64,000 bases of DNA. It comes from Azoarcus sp. Aa7 (GTDB lineage Bacteria; Pseudomonadota; Gammaproteobacteria; Burkholderiales; Rhodocyclaceae). The stretch spans positions 1 to 64,000 of the forward strand of contig NZ_QVLR01000089.1 in assembly GCF_014822185.1 (NCBI RefSeq). The letters are read 5' to 3'. The notes below the pieces were generated by a model. It did no database searches, was not told the DNA's origin, and saw only the letters and a program-made list of their open reading frames with translations. Positions 8,449 to 15,357 of the stretch are shown piece by piece. Every line of letters begins with the position of its first letter. Position 1 is the first letter of the stretch. The translations under genes were made by a program, and so were the position numbers.

Positions 8449-9725
8449 GCAGCTGCATATCGGAAGGGAAGCTCGGGCTCCAGGATATCAGCATTCAACC
8501 TGGGTTGCATCAGCTTTGCCACGTGCCTCATGACGTCGACAACAACTGAATTACCGAACTGCTTGTACGCTCGTGTATCCGACACCGGAATCCTGAACGT
8601 ATCGGGAAACCCCATCAGCCGCGCGCACTCGCGCGGCGTGAGCCGCCGGGGGTTCATGTTCTCGCCCTGATCGACGAGGATTTCCGAGCCGTCCTTGTAG
8701 TACCGGGCCGACAGCGTGCGCGTCACGCTATCCGGAAACACCAGACCGAAGCCGAAGCCGTTGCCCTTTGCACGGTGCTTCTCGGCATAGTCCTGCAGAT
8801 ATCGCCAGAGCTTGGGCGTCAGCGTGTATTTGTCCTGCACCTTGCCCGCTGCATGGTCGAAGAATCGGTCGCCGTCCCACTCGAGAACGGGCTCGGTTCC
8901 GTCGCAACGGTGCAGGATGTCGCGGAGCTTGCGCACGCCTTTAGGTGGCATGGGCAGGGCACCCCAATCGAAGGCGACGCGATCTTCCTTCCGGAATCCG
9001 ACGATGAGGATGCGTTCGCGGTGTTGCGGAACGAAATGGGCGCCATCGACGACCTTCGGCGAAATGTCGTAGCCGAGATCGTCCAGCGACCGCTTGATCA
9101 CGTCCCATGTGCGCCCCTTGTCGTGGGACATCAGGTTCTTGACGTTTTCAAGCAGGAACGCGCGCGGGCGCTTGGTTTCAAGGATGGTGCAGATATTGAA
9201 GAACAGTGTGCCCTGCGTCTCGCAGGCGAAACCGTGCGCACGGCCCAACGCATTCTTCTTCGAGACGCCCGCGATCGAGAACGGCTGGCAGGGGAAGCCG
9301 GCAAGGAGCACGTCATGGTCCGGCACATCTGCGGAGGGAATCTTCGTGATGTCGCCGTGGATGAGGTGACCGTCGCGATAGTTCTCCGCATAGGTCTTCT
9401 GCGCGTATTCGTCCCATTCGCTGGTGAACACACAGCAACCGCCGATGTCCTCGAACGCGGCACGGATCCCGCCCACGCCCGCGAACAGATCGATGAACGT
9501 GAACGCAGAGTGCTGGCGGACCGGGGGCGCGAACGGCAGCAGCGCCTGCAGCGCGTAGGCGTAGTGCGCCGGAATCGTCTGCTCTGCGACCCAGCGCCGC
9601 ACGGTGCGGACATCCTTGCCGAGATGCCGTGCGATATCCGCCTGACTGCGGTGCGTCAATGCTTCGTGGAGGTAACGCAGCGCGTCGTTCCCGCTGACGC
9701 CGGTAGTGAGTACAGTAGCAGTCAT
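8445..9725 (-). CDS. Dcm / M.EcoRII-type cytosine-C5 DNA methyltransferase
   Basis: From the ATG at 9725 the protein is 426 aa. I prefer this start because AGAGGTG lies just before it, while the GTG two codons upstream falls inside that ribosome site. Residues about 25-50 form a helix-turn-helix (SQADIARHLGKDVRTVRRW). Methylase motifs follow in order: FIDLFAGVGG (78-86), GFPCQPFS with nucleophile C146, the VSKKNALGRAHGFACETQG block (154-172) characteristic of Dcm/M.EcoRII, LLENVKNL (191-198), QHRERILIVGF (234-244), then TRTLSARYYKDG in the target-recognition region. It should methylate the inner cytosine of CCWGG, protecting DNA from the adjacent nuclease. It is first in the operon. Confidence 0.93.
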   Translation of the reverse strand: MTATVLTTGVSGNDALRYLHEALTHRSQADIARHLGKDVRTVRRWVAEQTIPAHYAYALQALLPFAPPVRQHSAFTFIDLFAGVGGIRAAFEDIGGCCVFTSEWDEYAQKTYAENYRDGHLIHGDITKIPSADVPDHDVLLAGFPCQPFSIAGVSKKNALGRAHGFACETQGTLFFNICTILETKRPRAFLLENVKNLMSHDKGRTWDVIKRSLDDLGYDISPKVVDGAHFVPQHRERILIVGFRKEDRVAFDWGALPMPPKGVRKLRDILHRCDGTEPVLEWDGDRFFDHAAGKVQDKYTLTPKLWRYLQDYAEKHRAKGNGFGFGLVFPDSVTRTLSARYYKDGSEILVDQGENMNPRRLTPRECARLMGFPDTFRIPVSDTRAYKQFGNSVVVDVMRHVAKLMQPRLNADILEPELPFRYAAA

Positions 9726-9918
9726 GAACACCTCTGGGTATAACTGCGGACATTATGCCCTCGTTATTACCCCGCGCAGACTGCTCCAGCCCCGATTTTT
9801 CACTTCTGTGAATGGGTCACCGCCTTTGTTCGTGAGGCGGTTCTTGTTCGGTTCGGGGGTGGCACGACGTGCGGCTTGAGTGTATAAACACATAAACACC
9901 GATCATCAGGAGATCCAG

Positions 9919-10158
9919 ATGCCGACGACCCGCTGGAATGTGGCAGTTTCGACCGAAACCGACCAGGCACTGCGGATGTTTCTCGCCAGTCAGGGCGGCG
10001 GACGCAAGGGCGATTTGTCGCGCTTCATCGAGGAAGCGGTGCGCGCCCACATTCTGGAATTGAGCGCGGAAGAGGCGAAGGCGGCCAATTCCGATGTGAG
10101 CGAGGCGGATCTTGCCGCCATGGTCGAAGAGGCGCTTGACTGGGCCAAGGCACAGTAA
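9919..10158 (+). CDS. Ribbon-helix-helix-like antitoxin of a PIN toxin pair
   Basis: Start chosen at the ATG at 9919, which has AGGAG six bases upstream; the in-frame ATG at 9880 lacks one. The 79-aa product begins with a short beta-like strand (RWNVAVSTETDQALRMF), then KGDLSRFIEEAVRAHIL, typical of ribbon-helix-helix antitoxins. The acidic C-terminal tail would bind the toxin. Its TAA stop overlaps the toxin ATG (TAATG), the usual antitoxin-first arrangement. Autoregulation of the promoter upstream is expected for such pairs but was not seen directly. Confidence 0.8.
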   Translation: MPTTRWNVAVSTETDQALRMFLASQGGGRKGDLSRFIEEAVRAHILELSAEEAKAANSDVSEADLAAMVEEALDWAKAQ

Positions 10159-10574
10159 TGCGGGCGGTGCTCGACACCAACATTCTGTTCAGTGCACTGA
10201 TCTCGCCGCACGGGCCACCGGAAACGATTTACCGTGCCTGGCGCACTGCGCGCTTCGATCTGGTGACTTCCCGCACGCAACTCGAGGAAATCCGCCGCGC
10301 CAGCCGCTACCCGAAGCTGCAGGCAGTGCTGCAACCCGCCAAGGTGGGGGTGATGATCAACAACCTGCAGCGGGCGGTGGTGCTGGAAAAGCGGCCGAAC
10401 CACTTCAGCGCCGACGACCCGGAGGATGCCTTTCTGCTGGCGATGGCCGCCGCCGGTAAAGCCGACTACCTGGTGACCGGAGACCGTCGGGCCGGTCTGC
10501 TGCAGCGCGGCCACCTGGGGCGCACCCGCATCCTGACGCCGACGGCGTTCTGCGCCGAGGTGCTGAAGGCCTGA
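10158..10574 (+). CDS. PIN-domain toxin ribonuclease (COG1569-like)
   Basis: The 138-aa protein has the PIN fold signature: MRAVLDTNILFSAL with D6 and N8, an acidic helix with E43/E44, DDPEDAF with D90, and YLVTGDRRAG with D109. These make a metal-binding acidic pocket for RNA cleavage. It resembles the 'putative toxin-antitoxin system toxin component, PIN family' group. Translation is coupled to the antitoxin by a one-base overlap. All expected acidic residues are present, so it is probably functional. Confidence 0.87.
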   Translation: MRAVLDTNILFSALISPHGPPETIYRAWRTARFDLVTSRTQLEEIRRASRYPKLQAVLQPAKVGVMINNLQRAVVLEKRPNHFSADDPEDAFLLAMAAAGKADYLVTGDRRAGLLQRGHLGRTRILTPTAFCAEVLKA

Positions 10575-10650
10575 ACCCGGCACCACGCCTCCCTCATTGC
10601 AGTCGGGCGCGCTGGCGATCCTGAATAACCGCCTGTCGCTGCCAAGGTGC

Positions 10651-12015
10651 TCAGATCGGCTTGCCGCGTTCGATCCAGGCCTGCACCTCCCCGACGGTCA
10701 ACCGGTATCGTGCGCAGTTGTGCACCGTCAGCATCTTGAGCTCTGCTTTCAGCGTCTCGCCGAACTGCCCCACGTCCTCGGTGGGTAGCCCCATATCCGC
10801 CACCACCTGCTCCAGAGGCAGGCCCCGTCTCACAACGTGCTGCACCGCTTCGCTCAGGTGTTCGCGGTGGCGCACCCTGAAAGGATCGGGCGATCCCATC
10901 GCCTCCAGGATCACCTTGTATTTGCGGATCGACCGCCGGTACGTCCACGCGAAGAGTTCGACTGCCAGCGAAACATCGAGCAACTCGTAGACGCCCATCA
11001 TGGCCTTCGCGTAGTCATGCGGATCGACATCGAGAAAGGCGAGCGGGGCGCAGTTATAGAGCATCAACGGGATGTTCGCAGCGAGCCTGCTCGTACGCTT
11101 GTTGCCGTCCTCGAAGGGCTGCAAGTAGGCGAGGTTCACCCACAGGAAGAACGCCGCCTCCGCAGGATTCTTGACGAGCTGGGCTTTGGCCACGACCTGC
11201 GCGAGCATTTCCTCCAGAAGCCGCGGCACCTGGGAGGGGACATACGTCGTGCCCGAGATATTGACCAGCTTGCTTCGGATGGCCCCCAACCCAGCGACAT
11301 CGGCCAGCAAGTCCTGCATCAGTAGCGCGTGCAGGTTACGGATGACGATGTCGCTGAGGCCGTAGGTCGGCACCGCGTCGACCAGAAATTCGATGGCGCG
11401 CTTGTGATTGAGCAGCATGACGCCATCCCAATCCATCGGTGGATCGCCGCTCTTGAACAGTTCTTCCGTCGCCAGCAGGCTGTAGGTATTGCCCTCCAGC
11501 CGCGACGACGACCAGGACAGATCGATCAAGAGCTGTTCAAGGACCTTCCGGGCATACGTCCCCGCGGGTTGCTGCCCCTGCATCCGGCCTTCCTGTGCGA
11601 GGGCGTCCGCCAGTTCAGGGGACAGCAAGGCGGATTGATTGGGAACGTACTCATCCAGAAACCGGCGCTGATAGGTCACGGGGGTCCGTGCGCCAAGCGG
11701 GCGGTTGAGGTCCTTCAGCAACGACTGCGCCTTGCCGGACCAAGCGGGCGACACCGTCGCCGTCACAACGTCCGTGACGTTCACCGTTTCCCTTACGTCG
11801 GCTTCGCCCGATGGCAGGAAATACCGCGTAGCCCGTGCTTTTCCGGTCCGGACGAGAGCTTGGGCTTGAACGAGTTTGTCCAGAAGTCTCCCGACGGTAG
11901 CGTAGCTACCGCCGACGCGCGCGTGGATTTCGGACGACGAAACCCCCTGGAGACCTCCGGCCTCAAGCGCCTTGACCGCTTCCAGAATGGCGTCCGGCTG
12001 TAGTTTCTGTGACAT
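10651..12015 (-). CDS. Fic-domain protein with N-terminal winged helix; Fic His replaced by Gln
   Basis: The protein is 454 aa. Residues about 8-68 look like a winged helix-turn-helix (HARVGGSYATVGRLLDKLV). An inhibitory helix motif S170-x-x-x-E174-G175 is present, which in this family keeps the enzyme off by contacting ATP. The Fic core follows, with the motif LQPFEDGNKRTSR: the position that is normally the catalytic His is Gln (Q299, codon CAG). The C-terminal 120 residues contain a further helical domain. The fold is clear, but AMP-transfer by the usual His-base mechanism is doubtful. The winged helix and the three inverted repeats just upstream suggest it regulates its own gene. It lies on the chromosome side of the tRNA scar. 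Confidence 0.88.
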   Translation of the reverse strand: MSQKLQPDAILEAVKALEAGGLQGVSSSEIHARVGGSYATVGRLLDKLVQAQALVRTGKARATRYFLPSGEADVRETVNVTDVVTATVSPAWSGKAQSLLKDLNRPLGARTPVTYQRRFLDEYVPNQSALLSPELADALAQEGRMQGQQPAGTYARKVLEQLLIDLSWSSSRLEGNTYSLLATEELFKSGDPPMDWDGVMLLNHKRAIEFLVDAVPTYGLSDIVIRNLHALLMQDLLADVAGLGAIRSKLVNISGTTYVPSQVPRLLEEMLAQVVAKAQLVKNPAEAAFFLWVNLAYLQPFEDGNKRTSRLAANIPLMLYNCAPLAFLDVDPHDYAKAMMGVYELLDVSLAVELFAWTYRRSIRKYKVILEAMGSPDPFRVRHREHLSEAVQHVVRRGLPLEQVVADMGLPTEDVGQFGETLKAELKMLTVHNCARYRLTVGEVQAWIERGKPI

Positions 12016-12115
12016 TGAGGAGATCTTCTTGATCTCCTCAGAAGTGAGGAGATTCTCAAAATCTACTCATTTTTGGCCAGAAATGGAATGAGTTTGAGGA
12101 GATCCGATCTACTCA
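12016..12115. promoter_or_regulatory. Three operator-like inverted repeats upstream of the Fic gene
   Basis: Site 1 is TGAGGAGATC (12016-12025), five bases, then its perfect complement GATCTCCTCA (12031-12040). Site 2 is TGAGGAGATT (12045-12054), five bases, then AATCTACTCA (12060-12069), with nine of ten pairs. Site 3 is TGAGGAGATC (12095-12104), one base, then GATCTACTCA (12106-12115), nine of ten. Site 1 touches the ATG and would also form an RNA hairpin at the start codon. The likely ligand is the winged helix of the Fic protein itself. Confidence 0.7.
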
Positions 12116-12212
12116 CTTCTTCCCGCTGCCGCACTTTGCTTTACCCGTCCAGAGCATACCTCGGAGGAACTTCTCGTGCCTGTGCCCAGAGTCGTCCGGC
12201 TCTCTGAAGTGA

Positions 12213-12249
12213 AAAAGGCGCTGATTTCTCAATGAAATCAGCGCCTTTT
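12213..12249 (-). terminator. Intrinsic terminator of the lost tRNA-Arg gene
   Basis: AAAAGGCGCTGATTTC at 12213-12228 pairs perfectly over 16 bases with GAAATCAGCGCCTTTT at 12234-12249, with a five-base loop. Read on the minus strand it ends in a T run and begins seven bases after the tRNA CCA end. It therefore belongs to the tRNA transcription unit. It could also work in the other direction because both ends carry A/T runs. Confidence 0.85.
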
Positions 12250-12255
12250 GAATTC

Positions 12256-12302
12256 TGGCGCGCCCGAGACGATTCGAACGTCCGACCCCTGCCTTCGGAG
12301 GG
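12256..12302 (-). pseudogene. 3' half of tRNA-Arg(CCG): candidate attachment-site remnant
   Basis: On the minus strand the sequence reads as the anticodon loop with CCG (complement at 12296-12298), stem half GGCAG, variable loop GGGTC, T-arm GGACG-TTCGAAT-CGTCT, acceptor half CGGGCGC, discriminator G and CCA ending at 12256. It matches the 3' half of proteobacterial tRNA-Arg(CCG). The sequence upstream does not form an anticodon stem, D-arm or 5' acceptor strand, so the gene is incomplete. Half tRNAs of this kind arise when an element integrates at a tRNA 3' end. The orientation implies that the element lies at higher coordinates. Confidence 0.8.
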
Positions 12303-12316
12303 GCTAGGGCTTGCAA

Positions 12317-12864
12317 GAAATCCCCTTGCTCAGCAATGGGAAATCCAAATAATCAATTGGTTAGCGGACCACTGAGACCCCTTGGGTACCTCACACACCC
12401 AAGCCATCCCTGTCGCGCTACGCCAATTTTACGCCAAGATTTACGCCAGCGGGGACAGCGCACGACCATGCAGACGCAATGAGCTTCGCCCGAAAGGCAG
12501 GCGGATTCTCAGCCATTCCAATCTTCAGGTGTGCGGCAAAGGGAAGGCAGAAGTGCCCCTGCGGATGCCATTCATCGACCAAACGCAGCCCCCATTCAGA
12601 CAGCGAGGAGCCTCAACGTCGATCGGAAAAGTCTTCCGCGCAACCGTGCCGGCGCAAGGAAGCTGAGAACGCGAGGTGCGCTCTTGACACTAGGGTAGGG
12701 AGAACGCCAATCCTTGGGAATGGTGTCCCTTGTGGGCGCAAGAGAGCTAGCTTGGCGCGCCGATGTGCCCTCAGCACCTGTCTCACAAACAAAGACGACG
12801 CCCCGCAAGTGCAAGCGGCATCGGATTATGATAAAAGGGAGAAACATTCCTCAGGTAACGCACC
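12317..12864. other. 550-bp intergenic stretch between tRNA scar and peptide cluster
   Basis: No convincing gene was found in either direction; the open frames here are short and overlap one another. A TTGACA hexamer occurs near 12683-12688 and a TATGAT hexamer near 12826-12831 just before the peptide gene. Neither has a well-spaced partner, so the promoter of the peptide cluster is probably here but is not fixed. Confidence 0.4.
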
Positions 12865-13092
12865 ATGACTGCTGACAACGTCACGTTTGACAAGGATCAG
12901 TTTGAACGACTGGGCTTTGCTGAACTTTCGATAGAGGACGGGATGACAAACGCCACGCAGTACACGGCTAGTTGCTCAGGTTCCCGTTCCGCTTGCTGCA
13001 CGCGGACTTGCAGTGCCGATCCGACGTTTGTTGGCACCGCTGAGGACTGGGAGGCCTTCCTTTCAGTCCGGGGCGGCGAAATCCAGTACTAG
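12865..13092 (+). CDS. Cys/Ser/Thr-rich 75-aa peptide, candidate RiPP precursor
   Basis: The peptide has an acidic, amphipathic N-terminal half (FDKDQFERLGFAELSIEDG, residues 8-26) like a leader. Residues 34-50 form a core-like segment, TASCSGSRSACCTRTCS, with Cys at 37, 44, 45 and 49 plus five Ser and three Thr. The tail ends in VRGGEIQY. It lies 11 bp before two E1/ThiF-like genes that each start with an apparent peptide-binding domain, the usual layout for a ribosomally made, modified peptide. An AGGT precedes the ATG by nine bases. No Cys-rich toxin or metallothionein family was recognised. The precursor role is inferred from composition and context. Confidence 0.6.
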   Translation: MTADNVTFDKDQFERLGFAELSIEDGMTNATQYTASCSGSRSACCTRTCSADPTFVGTAEDWEAFLSVRGGEIQY

Positions 13093-13103
13093 TACTGATC
13101 GAC

Positions 13104-14210
13104 GTGGCGATTGCTCGGCCGTTCTTGCGGGATGGCATTGATGTCTACGTCCGGGGCGACGACGAAGTCCATTTCGTCTTCCTGGCTACCCGCAAGCGGA
13201 TCACCGCTAGAATAAAACCATTCCTGATCCAAGCCCTCGCATGGCTAGACGGCAATGACGATGTTGCCATGCTGGGTGAGCGAATGGCACGGGTCCATGG
13301 TGAGGAGGCCCGTGCCCAGTTCTTGGCATTTCTTAATTACCTCGAACTCAAGGGCATCATTATCGAGCCAGACTGGCTTGCTCGTACAGGATTGGACGAG
13401 GACACTCTTGCGCTCCAGCAGCGGCAACTTGCCTTCCTTCTCGATGTTCTTGGGTCGCCTGAAAGGGCTGCCGAGATCCAACGAAAGATCAGTCAAGCGC
13501 GACTAGTATGCTTCGGCGTCGGTGCCGTTGGAAGCTGGCTGCTACGACAACTACTGGGCCTCGGCTTCAGACGATTCGTCCTCGTAGATCACGACCGCGT
13601 AGAGGCCGCTGACGTATCGCGGCACGCCTTCTTCAATGCCGCAGATGCCACTACAGGCGCGTACAAGGCAACGGCGGTGGCAGAACGCATGCGTGCGCAG
13701 TTCGAGGCTATGGAGGTCACTGCTAAGACAGAACCGCTTACGACAGAGTCGGTGCTCGAGACACTTATCGAGCCTGACACGGACTTTGTGATCAACGCGG
13801 CTGACGAGCCCTATATTGGGTACACAAGTGTTCTGCTATCCAGGTTTTGTGTTCCCAGACGCCTCCCCCTGCTCGTCGTCGGTGGTTTCAATGCGCACCT
13901 TGGAAGCCTAAGTGAACTTGTCATTCCGGGCGTAACGCCTTGTGCTGATTGCTATGCTGACTACTTTCGGAATGCCCTCAAGGACTGGACTCCAGTGGAG
14001 CACCCGGTGTTGGATCGCCGAGATGCTGCAGGCGGACTATGTTCCTTGGCTGTCTTCGCAGCGGGTACCGCGGCCATGAAGGTCTTTCGGTACTTCATGG
14101 GTGAGGGAGACTCGGAAGGAGGCCGAGGGGAACTACTATTCGACAATTACCGTCTTGACGCATTCAAAGTTGAGCGGCAACCGAATTGCCCGATATGTTC
14201 GAGTCTATGA
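13104..14210 (+). CDS. ThiF/E1-like adenylating enzyme with N-terminal RRE-like domain (first copy)
   Basis: The 368-aa product starts at a GTG. Residues 1-90 resemble the small PqqD/RRE winged fold that grips leader peptides (VYVRGDDEVHFVFLATRKRI, then helices). The E1-like domain follows: GVGAVGSW (138-145), VDHDRVEAADVSR (161-173) with ATP- and Mg-contacting Asp and Arg residues, and FVINAADE (228-235). A CxxC at 280/283 and CPIC at 362/365 make a structural zinc site as in ThiF, MoeB and MccB. The enzyme should activate a carboxyl or side chain on the peptide with ATP. No ribosome site is seen, so translation is probably coupled to the peptide gene. It overlaps the second E1 gene. Confidence 0.82.
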   Translation: MAIARPFLRDGIDVYVRGDDEVHFVFLATRKRITARIKPFLIQALAWLDGNDDVAMLGERMARVHGEEARAQFLAFLNYLELKGIIIEPDWLARTGLDEDTLALQQRQLAFLLDVLGSPERAAEIQRKISQARLVCFGVGAVGSWLLRQLLGLGFRRFVLVDHDRVEAADVSRHAFFNAADATTGAYKATAVAERMRAQFEAMEVTAKTEPLTTESVLETLIEPDTDFVINAADEPYIGYTSVLLSRFCVPRRLPLLVVGGFNAHLGSLSELVIPGVTPCADCYADYFRNALKDWTPVEHPVLDRRDAAGGLCSLAVFAAGTAAMKVFRYFMGEGDSEGGRGELLFDNYRLDAFKVERQPNCPICSSL

Positions 14211-15292
14211 TCACCCCGGGCTCATGTCTCAGATTGCGCCCCTCCGTTGCTATGGTTCCGATGGGCGCCGAGCAGTGGCAATTCTTTCAAGGCAACACTC
14301 GCCGAAGTCGTGTGTTCAGGCTTCGGGCAGACCTCGCGGATGCAGTCGGGCGGCTGAATGGCGAGCAAACCCTTGCCGTCGTGGCGAGAAACGCAGGAGC
14401 CGAGCCGACGCGGCTTGTCGCGTTGGCTGAGTCGTTACATACGGGATGCCTTATTGAGGACGCTGCGGTCGCACAGCGTATTGCTCAATCTCCGTGGAGG
14501 CGCTTACTCAACTTCGTTGGCGATTACATCCCGAGCGACGTACTAGAGAGCATCCTCCCTAGACTGAGTAGCACGAGTGTCATCATCCTTGGGGTGGGCG
14601 GTGTAGGCAGCTGGGTCGCAGCCCAACTCTGCCAGTTCGGATTTGGGCATCTCGTGCTCGTTGATAACGACACGGTCGAGCAATCAAACCTCAATCGCTC
14701 ACTCTATTCACTTTTCGACGTTGGCAGACACAAGGTCGATGCACTGGCTGACCATTTGAGAAGTATCAGGCCGGAAATGCAGATCACTTGCATTAAGCAG
14801 CGACTGTCAGATGCGGGTGGACTGGCTCAGTTGCTCGCTGGTCAAGCGCACTTTACGATTGTCGTGAATTGCGCCGACATGCCCAGTGTTGATGTCACCT
14901 CAGCGATGGTTGATGCGGCTTGCAGAGTCTCTGCCACCCCATATGTGATTGCCGGGGGGTACAATCTACACTTAAGCTTAGTCGGCATGACTGTGCTACC
15001 GGGCACGACAGCCTGCTATCACTGCGGGCGCCTTACCCTCGAGGAAAAGCAAGGTGACGACTTGGCCGGGATGCGAAAGCTAGCGCGACCATGGCGCAAC
15101 ATCGGTAATCTCGCCCCCCTGGCGGCAATTACCGCGTCGTTCGCTGCAAATGAAGTGATCCGGGTCGCCATCTCCGATAGCCGCATTCCGCCAGCAATGA
15201 CGAATCGGCGCGGAGAATTCAATTTCCTTACCAACGAGATGCATTTTGTCAGCCTACCTCTTCGGCCGGAATGTGGCTGCACGCCTCAGTAA
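14207..15292 (+). CDS. ThiF/E1-like adenylating enzyme with N-terminal RRE-like domain (second copy)
   Basis: I place the start at the ATG at 14207 because it overlaps the upstream stop as ATGA; a TTG at 14186 and an ATG at 14195 also exist. The product is 361 aa. Residues 1-80 again look like a small winged peptide-binding domain (WQFFQGNTRRSRVFRLR). The E1 core has LGVGGVGSW (128-136), VDNDTVEQSNLNR (152-164) and VVNCADMP. Zinc ligands are C270/C273 and C356/C358, the last pair being CGC rather than CxxC. It is similar in length and layout to the first copy but clearly diverged, which suggests division of labour or a heterodimer. No separate catalytic Cys could be assigned. Confidence 0.82.
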   Translation: MITPGSCLRLRPSVAMVPMGAEQWQFFQGNTRRSRVFRLRADLADAVGRLNGEQTLAVVARNAGAEPTRLVALAESLHTGCLIEDAAVAQRIAQSPWRRLLNFVGDYIPSDVLESILPRLSSTSVIILGVGGVGSWVAAQLCQFGFGHLVLVDNDTVEQSNLNRSLYSLFDVGRHKVDALADHLRSIRPEMQITCIKQRLSDAGGLAQLLAGQAHFTIVVNCADMPSVDVTSAMVDAACRVSATPYVIAGGYNLHLSLVGMTVLPGTTACYHCGRLTLEEKQGDDLAGMRKLARPWRNIGNLAPLAAITASFAANEVIRVAISDSRIPPAMTNRRGEFNFLTNEMHFVSLPLRPECGCTPQ

Positions 15293-15357
15293 ATATTGCC
15301 CCCCCTTGTCAGGCTAAACGCGCACAACGTACCCAGGACAACTTGATAACCAATTGC

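Noticed and set aside
12213-12340. A complete tRNA gene
   Set aside because: Only the anticodon loop to CCA end can be formed; the sequence upstream gives no D-arm and no 5' acceptor strand.
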